This document shows positions 18,093-25,698 of a stretch of DNA of 64,000 bases, one piece after another. Within the stretch, counting starts at the first letter, position 1. Each line of letters starts with the position of its first letter. Source of the DNA: Micromonospora cremea (GTDB lineage: Bacteria; Actinomycetota; Actinomycetes; Mycobacteriales; Micromonosporaceae). The translations under genes and the position numbers were made by a program. The stretch lies in NCBI RefSeq assembly GCF_900143515.1, contig NZ_FSQT01000002.1, forward strand, positions 3,659,501-3,723,500, given 5' to 3'. The notes beneath the pieces are model-generated. The model made no database searches, was not told the origin of the DNA, and saw nothing but the letters and a program-made list of their open reading frames with translations.

Positions 18093-19259
18093 GTGGCGAG
18101 TCAGGGTCAGCGTTTCCGGCGCAAGGCGCTCCGCCGGGGATACAAGGTCGACGAGGTGGATGCCTTCCTCGACCGGGTCGAGGCGACGCTCGACGGCCGG
18201 CAGGTCGGCGCGCCGGTGGCCTCCCAGGAGGTCCACGACGTCGTCTTCCGGGTCCGGTTCAACGGCTACGACGAGTGGCAGGTCGACCTGCACCTCGACC
18301 GGGTCGAGCGGCAGCTGGCCGAGCTTGAGGAGCGCGGTGCCGCCGGGCGCGGCGGCGACCCCCGGATGGGTCCGCCGGACCGGATGGGCCCGCCGATGCG
18401 CGACGACCGGGGCATGGTCCCGCAGCCGATGCCGCCCCGGCCGATGCCGGCGCAGGCCGGCCCGCCCGACCGCTACGGCCGGTACGACGAGCCGACCGGC
18501 GCCTTCGCCGGCGGGTACGACGCCCCCCGCGGCGGTTACGACGCTCCGCGTGGTCCGGGCGGCCCGGCCGGTCCCGGCCCGATGGGTCCGGGTGGCCCGA
18601 TGGGCGGGCACGGTCTCCCGCCGCGCGGCCTGCCCGCCGGTCCCGGTGGCTACGGCCAGGACGACCAGCGGATGCCCGGCGGGTACGGCCCCGACGATCA
18701 GCGTGCGCCCGGCGGGTACGGTCCGGACGACCAGCGTGCGCCCGGCGGGTACGGCCCGGACGACCAGCGTGCGCCCGGTGGCTACCCGCCCGAGGAGCCG
18801 CGCTTCGACGGCTTCGAGGCCGGTCGGCACGGTCGTGCGGACATGACCGCCGAGATCCGGATGCCCGAGCGGGACCTGCGCGACATGCGCCGTGGTCCGG
18901 CCGGCCCGCCCCCGATGCCGCAGCAGGGCATGGGTGGCCCGCCGATGGCCGGTCCGCCCGCCGTGCCCGGCCCGCCGATGGGCGGTCCGCCGATGGCCGG
19001 CCCGCCCGGCAGCGACCTGTACCGGGTCGACCAGATCCGGCGTCGCTTCCAGGTGCGCCGGTTCGGCAGCGGGTACGACCCGGACCAGGTCGACCGGTTC
19101 TTCGACACCCTGCTCGGCGGCATGCAGGGCCGCAACCCGATGCCGGTCAACCCGAAGGACCTGGACACGCTCCGGTTCGGTCTGGTGCCGGGCGGCTACT
19201 TCGAGGCCGAGGTCGACGCCGCGCTCAAGGACGTGCAGGACATCCTCTTCGGGCGCTGA
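18093..19259 (+). CDS. DivIVA-domain protein with two DivIVA modules and a Gly/Pro-rich linker
   Basis: A 388-residue protein. The first DivIVA-like segment, FRRKALRRGYKVDEVDAFLDRVEATL, is at residues 6-31 with an attached VFRVRFNGYDEWQVD-LHLDRVERQLAEL module. The second, RRRFQVRRFGSGYDPDQVDRFFDTLL, is at about 315-340 near the C-terminus. Between them lie ~200 residues rich in Gly, Pro and Met. They include four 11-residue repeats YG(P/Q)DDQR(A/M)PGG (DNA 18651-18782) and several GGPPMAGPP units. DivIVA modules bind curved membrane and recruit polar or septal growth proteins. The GTG at 18093 has AGGAG 8 bases upstream. Having the modules at both ends suggests a tethering role, which is an inference. 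Confidence 0.85.
   Translation: MASQGQRFRRKALRRGYKVDEVDAFLDRVEATLDGRQVGAPVASQEVHDVVFRVRFNGYDEWQVDLHLDRVERQLAELEERGAAGRGGDPRMGPPDRMGPPMRDDRGMVPQPMPPRPMPAQAGPPDRYGRYDEPTGAFAGGYDAPRGGYDAPRGPGGPAGPGPMGPGGPMGGHGLPPRGLPAGPGGYGQDDQRMPGGYGPDDQRAPGGYGPDDQRAPGGYGPDDQRAPGGYPPEEPRFDGFEAGRHGRADMTAEIRMPERDLRDMRRGPAGPPPMPQQGMGGPPMAGPPAVPGPPMGGPPMAGPPGSDLYRVDQIRRRFQVRRFGSGYDPDQVDRFFDTLLGGMQGRNPMPVNPKDLDTLRFGLVPGGYFEAEVDAALKDVQDILFGR
18651..18782 (+). repeat. Four 33-bp tandem repeats inside the DivIVA-type gene
   Basis: Units start at 18651, 18684, 18717 and 18750. Each is exactly 33 bp and encodes YGxDDQRxPGG. The last three units are almost identical at DNA level, implying recent copy-number change without a frame change. 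Confidence 0.9.
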
Positions 19260-19275
19260 CCCCGACGCGTACGGA

Positions 19276-19309
19276 CGAGGGCCCGTCCCCGGGTGGGGGC
19301 GGGCCCTCG
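19276..19309 (+). terminator. Terminator hairpin after the DivIVA-type gene
   Basis: CGAGGGCCCG (19276-19285) pairs with CGGGCCCTCG (19300-19309), with additional CCCC/GGGG pairing inside, 16 bases past the stop. It also faces the convergent DUF2631 gene. Confidence 0.75.
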
Positions 19310-19338
19310 GCGTCGTCGGCCGGTCGTCCGGTGGTCGG

Positions 19339-19560
19339 TCAGGAGCGCAGACCGTTGCGCCGCAGCACGGCGTCGCCGATCACGATGACCAGCAGCAGCA
19401 CGGCCAGGCCGGCCAGCCAGATGTCCTCGACCCTGCCCTCGTGGTTGCCGCAGATCATCGCCAGCAGCGCCAGCGCGGTGAGGACCGCGCCGATCCGCCC
19501 GGACTTACGGTGCCCGGGCTTGTGCTGGTCTGGCGACGTTACCGGCTCGCTTCCTGCCAC
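19339..19560 (-). CDS. DUF2631-type small membrane protein
   Basis: A 73-residue protein with two hydrophobic helices, at about residues 23-38 (IGAVLTALALLAMICG) and 47-63 (IWLAGLAVLLLVIVIG), joined by a short NHEGRVED loop. The N-terminus is polar (GSEPVTSPDQHKPGHRK). This layout and wording match the actinobacterial DUF2631 family, whose role is unknown. The GTG at 19560 has GGGAAGG about 7 bases upstream. It is convergent with the DivIVA-type gene and divergent from the Rieske gene. I recognise the family from memory only. Confidence 0.75.
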   Translation of the reverse strand: MAGSEPVTSPDQHKPGHRKSGRIGAVLTALALLAMICGNHEGRVEDIWLAGLAVLLLVIVIGDAVLRRNGLRS

Positions 19561-19758
19561 TGTCGGTCCTTCCCTCGCGATCGGATCTCCGGTTAGTCTG
19601 GCACGCCTGCTGCCCGGGGCGGCGCGGTGGGTGTTTCCCGGTCACCGGGCCCTGCCCACCCGGGTCGAATGGCACTACGGGCGTCGCGAGGCGGCGGTCA
19701 GACTCCCTCCGGTAGCGTTTGGCGTACACCTGATTGTCTGTTTGAGGGGGACTGTGCG

Positions 19759-21339
19759 GTGCGAGTGACCGGAACCGGGCACGCCAGCATGCGGATCGAC
19801 ACGGCCGCGGGCAGCATCCTGTGCGACCCGTGGGTCAATCCGGCCTACTTCGCATCCTGGTTTCCGTTCCCCGACAATTCCCTGCTCGACTGGGAGACCC
19901 TGGGCCAGGTCGACTACCTGTACGTCTCGCACCTGCACCGGGACCACTTCGACGCAAAGCACCTGCGGGACTTCGTCTCCAAGGACGCCACCGTCCTGCT
20001 CCCCGAATTCCCCACCTCGGAGATGGAGGACGAGTTCCGGGCGCTGGGCTTCACCAAATTCCTGAAGGCGCCCAACGAGCAGGTGGTGGAGCTGCCCGGT
20101 GGGCTCAAGGTCATGATTCAGGCGTTGACCAGCCCCACCGACGGCCCGATCGGCGACTCCTCGCTGTGGGTGGAGTACGACGGGGTGCGACTGCTCAACC
20201 AGAACGACGCCCGCCCCACCGACCTGAGCGTCTTCGCCGAGCTGGGGCACGTGCACGCGCACCTGATGCAGTTCTCCGGCGCGATCTGGTATCCGATGGT
20301 CTACGAGCTGCCGCAGGCGGCGAAGACCGCGTTCGGCAAGCAGAAGCGCGACCGGCAGTTCGACCGGACCTGGCGCTACATCGACGACCTGAAGGCGTCG
20401 CACGTCTTCCCGAGCGCCGGTCCGCCGTGTTTCCTCGACGACGCGCTGTGGCAGTTCAACGACATCCACGGCGACGAGGGCAACATCTTCCCCGACCAGT
20501 CTGTCTTCCTGTCGGAGTACGCCAAGGTCGGCGGCACCAACGGGATCGTGCTGCTGCCGGGCAGCGTCGCCGAGGTGACCACCGAGGGCGCGACGACGAC
20601 GCACCCGGTGCCGGTCGACGAGTTCTTCGCGAACAAGGTCGCCCACCTGGAGGAGATGCGGGAGCGCAAGCGGCCCATCATCGAGGCGGAGAAGGCGTCC
20701 TGGCGGCACCCCGAGGTGGATGTGCTCGGGCAGATGAAGAGCCGCATCGAGCCGCTGCTCGACGAGTCGATCTACCTGGCCAAGGGCGTCGGCGGGCCGG
20801 TCCGCTTCGACCTGGTGGGGTACGACGGTGAGAGCGTCGAGTCGATCGTGGTGGACTTCCCGGGCAAGGAGGTCCGGCCGTATGCCGACGAGAAGGTCCG
20901 CTACCGGTTCCGTACCGAGCGGGCGCTGATCGAGCATCTGCTCTTCATCGACGAGGTGGACTGGGTCAACTCGCTCTTCCTCTCCTGCCGGTTCTCGGCG
21001 GCCCGGATCGGCCAGTACAACGAGTTCGTCTACGCGTTCTTCAAGTGCCTCTCCGAGGAGCGGCTCCAGTACGCCGAGGGCTGGTACGACGAGCACGAGC
21101 GCACCACCGACGCGGAGGACATCACCCTGGGCGACTGGGTGGTGCAGCGGCGCTGCCCGCACCTGAAGGCCGACCTGACCCGGTTCGGCATCGTCGAGGG
21201 CGACCAGCTCACCTGCCAGCTGCACGGCTGGCGGTTCGACCTGGCCACCGGCCGCTGCCTGACGAGCGTCGGCCACAAGGTCCGCGCCCACCGCGTCGAC
21301 GCCGACACCCCGGCCCCCGCGGGCGAGGCGCTGAGCTGA
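19759..21339 (+). CDS. Metallo-beta-lactamase-fold protein with C-terminal Rieske domain (CMAH-like)
   Basis: A 526-residue protein combining two modules. Residues 1-260 form an MBL-like fold with the metal motif HLHRDH at 58-63 and further His/Asp pairs such as HVHAH. Residues about 440-520 hold a Rieske iron-sulphur site: C466-P-H468 and C486-x2-H489, 17 residues apart. This architecture resembles vertebrate-type CMP-N-acetylneuraminate hydroxylase and related bacterial UlaG/Rieske proteins. The true substrate here is unknown; hydroxylation or N-oxygenation of a sugar-type compound is possible. The GTG at 19759 follows GAGGGGG. The gene stands alone and is closed by a strong hairpin. Confidence 0.8.
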   Translation: MRVTGTGHASMRIDTAAGSILCDPWVNPAYFASWFPFPDNSLLDWETLGQVDYLYVSHLHRDHFDAKHLRDFVSKDATVLLPEFPTSEMEDEFRALGFTKFLKAPNEQVVELPGGLKVMIQALTSPTDGPIGDSSLWVEYDGVRLLNQNDARPTDLSVFAELGHVHAHLMQFSGAIWYPMVYELPQAAKTAFGKQKRDRQFDRTWRYIDDLKASHVFPSAGPPCFLDDALWQFNDIHGDEGNIFPDQSVFLSEYAKVGGTNGIVLLPGSVAEVTTEGATTTHPVPVDEFFANKVAHLEEMRERKRPIIEAEKASWRHPEVDVLGQMKSRIEPLLDESIYLAKGVGGPVRFDLVGYDGESVESIVVDFPGKEVRPYADEKVRYRFRTERALIEHLLFIDEVDWVNSLFLSCRFSAARIGQYNEFVYAFFKCLSEERLQYAEGWYDEHERTTDAEDITLGDWVVQRRCPHLKADLTRFGIVEGDQLTCQLHGWRFDLATGRCLTSVGHKVRAHRVDADTPAPAGEALS

Positions 21340-21344
21340 CCGGC

Positions 21345-21376
21345 CGGCCGGGGCACCCGACGTGGTGCCCCGGCCG
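21345..21376 (+). terminator. Terminator hairpin after the Rieske gene
   Basis: A perfect 12-bp stem pairs CGGCCGGGGCAC (21345-21356) with GTGCCCCGGCCG (21365-21376) around an 8-base loop, beginning 6 bases after the stop. Confidence 0.75.
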
Positions 21377-21401
21377 CAGCCCCGATCCGCGTCCGCGCGG
21401 C

Positions 21402-21430
21402 CTCTCCATGCACCACGATGCAATGGAGAG
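21402..21430 (+). promoter_or_regulatory. Inverted repeat overlapping candidate start codons
   Basis: CTCTCCAT (21402-21409) pairs with ATGGAGAG (21423-21430), extended by GCA/TGC with one bulge. It contains or touches both in-frame ATG candidates (21408, 21423) of the TMEM175 gene. It could be an operator, or could hide the ribosome site. If translation really begins at GTG 21483 it would be an untranslated leader element. Confidence 0.4.
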
Positions 21431-22181
21431 CGGCGAAAGCCGCAGTCCGGCGCCAACCGGACACACCGAGAGTGGGGCGGGCGTGGCGGGGGCGGACGCG
21501 CAGAAGGGTGCGTACCGGTACGGGCGTGGCCGGGAGATGACCCGGGACGCGGCGCGGGTGGAGACGTTCAGCGACGGGGTCTTCGGGGTCGTGCTGACGG
21601 TGATGGCCGTCGAGCTGCTCCAGACCGGCCCGGCCCGGGAGAGCGGGCGGGAGCTTCCGGACGCCCTCGCCCACGCCTGGCCGTCCTACCTGGCGTACCT
21701 GATCACCTTCGCGCTCGCCGGGCAGGTCTGGCTCGCCCACCACAACCTGTGGCGGTACATCATCCGGGTCGACCAGATGCTGCTGGTCCTCAACCTGCTC
21801 GTGCTGCTCTTCATCGCCACGATCCCGTTCACCGCCGACCTGCTGTCGGACAACCTGCGCGGTAGTGCCACCGAGCAGCGGCTGACCGCCGCCCTCTACC
21901 TCGGCACCGTGCTCGGTGAGGCGCTCTTCGTCAACCTGAGCTGGTGGTGGGCCCGCCGGCGCGGGCTTCTTCACCCCGACATGGATCCCGGGCTGGCCCG
22001 GGCGGTCGCACGGCGGATCCTGCTGAAGCCCCTGCTCTACCTGGTCGCCTTCGCCGTCGTCTTCGTCGACCCCATCCTCAGCCTCTGCGCGTACCTCCTG
22101 CTGGTCGCCTTCTACCTGATCGGCGGCCCCGGGGACCTCCGACCGTCCGCCAACCGGGCGAAGGGCGGGTCAGCGGCCTAG
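21423..22181 (+). CDS. TMEM175 (DUF1211)-type potassium channel protein
   Basis: About 252 residues with six hydrophobic helices. The family signature is ARVETFSDGVFGVVLTVMAVEL near the first helix, where the F-S-D motif lines the selectivity filter of bacterial TMEM175 tetramers. TFALAGQVWLAHHNLWRYI follows near the third helix. The protein should conduct K+ across the plasma membrane. The start is uncertain: ATG at 21408 or 21423 lie in an inverted repeat, while GTG at 21483 has a GGGGCGGG-type site. The 3' end overlaps the convergent oxidoreductase gene by 12 bp (22170-22181). Confidence 0.82.
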   Translation: MESGESRSPAPTGHTESGAGVAGADAQKGAYRYGRGREMTRDAARVETFSDGVFGVVLTVMAVELLQTGPARESGRELPDALAHAWPSYLAYLITFALAGQVWLAHHNLWRYIIRVDQMLLVLNLLVLLFIATIPFTADLLSDNLRGSATEQRLTAALYLGTVLGEALFVNLSWWWARRRGLLHPDMDPGLARAVARRILLKPLLYLVAFAVVFVDPILSLCAYLLLVAFYLIGGPGDLRPSANRAKGGSAA

Positions 22182-23765
22182 GTCGGCGAGGATGCGGCGG
22201 GCGGCGTTGTGGCCGGCGGCACCGATCACGCTGCCGGCCGGGTGGCAGCCGGCGCTGCCGGCGTACACGCCGTCGACCCCGGTGGCGTAGGGCATCCGGT
22301 CGGCGAACGAGACGGTGTTGTCGACGTGGTGGATGTGCCCGCCGGTGATGCCGAAGTGGGCCTCGATGCCCGGTGGGGGCAACGGCACCGCGTCGGCGAT
22401 CAGGTCGGCGGTGCCGGGGGCGTACCGCTCGACGATCCCGATCAACCGGTCGACGTAGCCGGGCAGTGCCGCATCCCAGGTGGTGCCGGTCAGCTCGTAG
22501 GGGACCGACTGGACGAAGAGCGCCGACGAGTGGTGCCCCGCGGCGTCGGAGAGCGACGGGTCGACGGTGGTGTGCAGGTACCACTCGATGGTCGGCTCCG
22601 CCGGCAGATGCCCGGCCTGCACGTCCGCCCACATGGAGCGCAGCGCGGCCATCGGCGAGGTGGCATCGCCGCCGACCAGCGACGCCGAGCCGGGCAGCAG
22701 GTGGATGGTCGAGCCGAACGGGCTCGGCGTGCCGGCCGGCAGGCAGGAGAAGCGGGGCAGCCCGGTCAGCGCCAGATTGAGCTTGAGGGTGGTGCCGGGG
22801 CGGCGGACCGCCGCCATCCGCTCGCCGAGCGGCGCCGGGAGCGCCCCGTCGGGCAACAGGTCCATCAGCCGGTACGGGTCACACGCGCCGAGCACCACCC
22901 GGGCGGCGACCTGCCGGCCGTCGGCGAGCACGACACCGCTCGCCGCGCCGCCGTCCAGGGTCACCGCGGTCACCGGCGCACCGGTCAGGATGGTCGCGCC
23001 GGCGGCGCGGGCGGCGTCGGCGAAGGTGCGCGACACGGTGCCCATCCCGCCCTCGGCGATCATCCACGTGCCACCCGAGCCGGGCAGCCGGCACATGTTG
23101 TGCACCAGGAAGTTATGGCCCGTTCCAGGGTCGTCCGGGCCGGCGTTGAGCCCGGAGAGCCCGTCGGTGACCGCGTACATGCTGACCAGCAGCTCGGAGC
23201 GGAACTCGAACCGGGCCAGGTAGTCCGCGACCGAGCCCTGCACCAGGTCGACGAAGACCTGCCGCAGCGCCGGACGGACGTGCCGGTCGGCGGTCTCCTG
23301 AGCGGTCAGCGGCTCGGCGAGCCAGGCCGGGGCGAGGTCCTCGCGCAGCGCGGCCAGCTCGGCCTGCATGGCGTCGTCGGCGGCCACGTCGGCGGGGGAG
23401 AAGAACTCGGCGAGCTGTGCCCGGGTGGCCGCGGTGTCACTGCCGAAGAGCAGGTACGGCGAGCCGAGACCGCCCGGCGTGGGCAGGAAGTAGTGCGGGT
23501 CGCGGCGCAGCACCGGGATCCGTACGTCGAGCGTGGCGAGCAGCTCCGGCGGCATCAGCCCGAGCAGGTACGAGCCGGTGGAGTGGCGCAGCCCCGGCAC
23601 CTTCGGGAACGGGTTTTCGGTGCGGGTCGCGCCGCCGATCACGTCGGCGGCCTCCAGCACCAGGACGTCGAGGCCCGCGCGGGCCAGCAGGATGGCGGAG
23701 ACCAGACCGTTGTGCCCCGCACCGACGATCACGACGTCGGCGCGGCCGGGAAGTTCGCTGCTCAT
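22170..23765 (-). CDS. Phytoene-desaturase/PYROXD2-like FAD oxidoreductase
   Basis: A 531-residue flavoprotein. The N-terminal dinucleotide fold reads VVIVGAGHNGLVSAILLARAG at 10-30, followed by VLEAADVIGGATRTE. The C-terminal FAD motif is GVDGVYAGSAGCHPAGSVIGAAGHNAA near 500-525. It belongs to the CrtI/PYROXD2 group of FAD-dependent amine oxidase-fold proteins. No carotenoid genes are nearby, so desaturation of a carotene is not supported. The ATG at 23765 is the natural start. It is convergent with and overlaps the TMEM175 gene by 12 bp. The substrate is unknown. Confidence 0.85.
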   Translation of the reverse strand: MSSELPGRADVVIVGAGHNGLVSAILLARAGLDVLVLEAADVIGGATRTENPFPKVPGLRHSTGSYLLGLMPPELLATLDVRIPVLRRDPHYFLPTPGGLGSPYLLFGSDTAATRAQLAEFFSPADVAADDAMQAELAALREDLAPAWLAEPLTAQETADRHVRPALRQVFVDLVQGSVADYLARFEFRSELLVSMYAVTDGLSGLNAGPDDPGTGHNFLVHNMCRLPGSGGTWMIAEGGMGTVSRTFADAARAAGATILTGAPVTAVTLDGGAASGVVLADGRQVAARVVLGACDPYRLMDLLPDGALPAPLGERMAAVRRPGTTLKLNLALTGLPRFSCLPAGTPSPFGSTIHLLPGSASLVGGDATSPMAALRSMWADVQAGHLPAEPTIEWYLHTTVDPSLSDAAGHHSSALFVQSVPYELTGTTWDAALPGYVDRLIGIVERYAPGTADLIADAVPLPPPGIEAHFGITGGHIHHVDNTVSFADRMPYATGVDGVYAGSAGCHPAGSVIGAAGHNAARRILADLGR

Positions 23766-23844
23766 GCCGCGGCAGCCTAGTCGGCACCGCCCGCCGGGTC
23801 AGCCTCTTCGCCCGGTCCCGCAACCCTGGGCGGACGACCCGTCA

Positions 23845-24723
23845 TCAGCCGCTCATCAGCCGACCGGCGCGCTGGCCCCGCCAGCGGGAGAGGGCCAGGG
23901 TGGCCGAGTAGCCGGCCAGGACGATCACGTGGAACAGGTAGAGCCAGAGGAGGACGGCGACGCCCGCGCCGATCTCGTCGAAGCCGCCGAACGGTACGCC
24001 CAGATCCAGCGGGAGTGAGGCGAAGAGCACGAAGCCGTGCATGAAGCCGGAAAGGTTCGCCGCGGTGAACGACCCCATCCCGAGCGTGGAGAGCCAGTCC
24101 GGCGACGCCGGCCCGACCACCCGGAACACCCACATCAGCACCGGCGTGAGCACCAGCCAGACCGCCAGGAACGACAGCACCACACCCAGCGCCCCGACCC
24201 AGCCGCCCCGCCGGACCAGGCCGGTGGTGAGCGGCAGCGCCAGCAGGATCGACAGCAGCAGCGCGGGGGCCGGTGCGAGCAGCGGCAGCAGCAGCAACCG
24301 GCCACGCCAGCCGACCAGGTGCTCGTCGGTGCGGGGCGCGGCCACCGAGACGAACGCCCGGCGCAGACCTTCGCCGTACAGCGATGCGGGCAGCAGCGAG
24401 GCCAGAGCCAGCAGCGGGGTCAACTCCGCCCCGGCGTCGACCAGCGCGGCCACCGCGCGGGGCGCGCCGATCGCGGTGGGCAGCGCCTCCACGGCGTACG
24501 AGGTGAGCCGGCGTACCCGGTCGGCCCCGGCGATCAGGGAGGTGAGCCAGAGCGCCAGCAGGGCCACCGGCACCACGGCGATCGCCCCGTAGAACGTGAT
24601 CGCGGCGGCGTGCAGTGACAGGTCCCGGCCGCGCACGGGGCGGAACGCGGCATTGATGATCCGCTTCGTCCGCCGCCATCCGCTGCCCACCACGATCTCT
24701 TTCCCTGTCGACGGGTCCGCCAC
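23845..24723 (-). CDS. YihY/BrkB-family inner-membrane protein
   Basis: A 292-residue membrane protein with six hydrophobic helices: about 38-62, 95-115, 145-170, 180-205, 225-245 and 250-275. The family motif LHAAAITFYGAIAVVPVALLAL lies in the first helix. YihY/BrkB proteins have no settled activity (the older RNase BN label is wrong). The GTG at 24723 gives the family-like N-terminus; an ATG at 24727 opens a different, non-coding frame. It is divergent from the GNAT gene with only 18 bp between start codons. Confidence 0.83.
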   Translation of the reverse strand: MADPSTGKEIVVGSGWRRTKRIINAAFRPVRGRDLSLHAAAITFYGAIAVVPVALLALWLTSLIAGADRVRRLTSYAVEALPTAIGAPRAVAALVDAGAELTPLLALASLLPASLYGEGLRRAFVSVAAPRTDEHLVGWRGRLLLLPLLAPAPALLLSILLALPLTTGLVRRGGWVGALGVVLSFLAVWLVLTPVLMWVFRVVGPASPDWLSTLGMGSFTAANLSGFMHGFVLFASLPLDLGVPFGGFDEIGAGVAVLLWLYLFHVIVLAGYSATLALSRWRGQRAGRLMSG

Positions 24724-24741
24724 TCATTAAGATCGCCCGCC

Positions 24742-25293
24742 ATGACCGTTCTCACCACCGACCGCCTGATCCTGCGTGACTGGACCGACGATCCGGCCGA
24801 CCTGACCCGGATCTACGACATCTACTCCCGCTCCGAGATCACCCGCTGGCTGGCTGTGTCTCCGGGGTTGCCGATGACCGACCCGGCGCAGGCCGCTGAA
24901 CGGCTGCAGATCTGGCGGGACCGGCACGCCGAGGACCACGGCCGGTACGGCACCTGGGCGATCGAGGTGCGGGACACCGGCCCCGTGGCGGGCACCGTGC
25001 TGCTCAAGCCGATGCCGGGGCGGGACGAGACACGGCTTACCGAGAACATCGAGGTGGGCTGGCACCTGCACCCGGACTCGTGGGGTCACGGCTACGCCAC
25101 CGAGGCGGCTCGTGCGGTCATGTCGCGGGAGTTCGCGGCCGGCACGCCGGAGATCTACGCGGTGGTCTCGCCGGGCAACGACCCGTCGATGGCGGTGTGC
25201 CGGCGACTCGGGATGGCCCACGTGGGCCGGCGCACCGACTGGTACGGCGGCGAGGAGTTGGAGACGTTCGTTCTGACCGCCCCAACCAGCTGA
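24742..25293 (+). CDS. GNAT acetyltransferase (RimJ/RimL-like)
   Basis: A 183-residue N-acetyltransferase. It begins with LTTDRLILRDW, typical of the RimJ/RimL group, and has the acetyl-CoA loop HPDSWGHGYATEAARAVM near residue 112 (Q/R-x-x-G-x-G/A as W-G-H-G-Y-A). SPGNDPSMAVCRRLGMAHVGRR follows near 150. It likely acetylates a protein N-terminus or a small amine; the target is unknown. The ATG at 24742 begins 18 bp from the divergent BrkB-type start, so the promoters must overlap the coding starts or the mRNA is nearly leaderless. The gene is followed after 2 bases by a very large inverted repeat. Confidence 0.85.
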   Translation: MTVLTTDRLILRDWTDDPADLTRIYDIYSRSEITRWLAVSPGLPMTDPAQAAERLQIWRDRHAEDHGRYGTWAIEVRDTGPVAGTVLLKPMPGRDETRLTENIEVGWHLHPDSWGHGYATEAARAVMSREFAAGTPEIYAVVSPGNDPSMAVCRRLGMAHVGRRTDWYGGEELETFVLTAPTS

Positions 25294-25295
25294 GG

Positions 25296-25350
25296 TGAAT
25301 GGAAGGGCCCCTTGTTAACGCCAGGCGTTAACAAGGGGCCCTTCCATTCA
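25296..25350. repeat. Perfect 27-bp-arm inverted repeat (GGCGTTAACAAGGGGCCCTTCC family), likely terminator
   Basis: Arms 25296-25322 and 25324-25350 are fully complementary around a single A. It starts 2 bases after the GNAT stop. The core GGCGTTAA-AAGG-GCCCTTCC recurs twice at 44264-44313, again directly after a gene. It is thus a dispersed element that serves as a transcription terminator at gene ends. Its perfection implies recent spread or strong conservation. Confidence 0.85.
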
Positions 25351-25427
25351 TACGTGGCGTGCTCGTGGGGCGGGGCTCCGCAGAGCGAGTGAACCGACAG
25401 CCGTCAATAGTCACGGCGGTCGAAGTG

Positions 25428-25457
25428 TTGACGTCCCTTGTAGCACGTCAGTAACAT
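25428..25457 (+). promoter_or_regulatory. Promoter of the GH87 gene
   Basis: TTGACG at 25428-25433 and TAACAT at 25452-25457 are separated by 18 bp, a good housekeeping-type promoter in an AT-richer patch. Flanking GTTGAC and GTCAAC (25427-25432 and 25468-25473 area) could form an operator. The start codon is ~240 bp downstream, leaving a long leader. Confidence 0.6.
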
Positions 25458-25529
25458 CTGGTCAACGTCATGCAAAATCTCGACAAAGGTGTGCTTGATT
25501 TCTCGCACGGCGTCGCAAGTTCTCGCGAG

Positions 25530-25549
25530 CCGCCTCTTTGGCGGTTTTT
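25530..25549 (+). terminator. Intrinsic terminator inside the GH87 leader (candidate attenuator)
   Basis: CCGCC (25530-25534) pairs with GGCGG (25540-25544) around TCTTT, immediately followed by TTTTT, a textbook Rho-independent terminator that is rare in this GC-rich DNA. It lies ~75 bases downstream of the promoter and ~150 bases before the start codon. Full-length transcription therefore needs readthrough or antitermination. Confidence 0.6.
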
Positions 25550-25698
25550 CTCCCCCGAACCCGCCACCACCACCTCGCCTCTTCGGGCACCTCCCACACC
25601 GGCCGGCGCGCCCCCGCGCGTCGGCCGACGACGCGCCGAATCACGCCCCACGCCGTGGTCAGCCCGCCGCGGCACCGTCCCCCAACGACAGGACAGTG

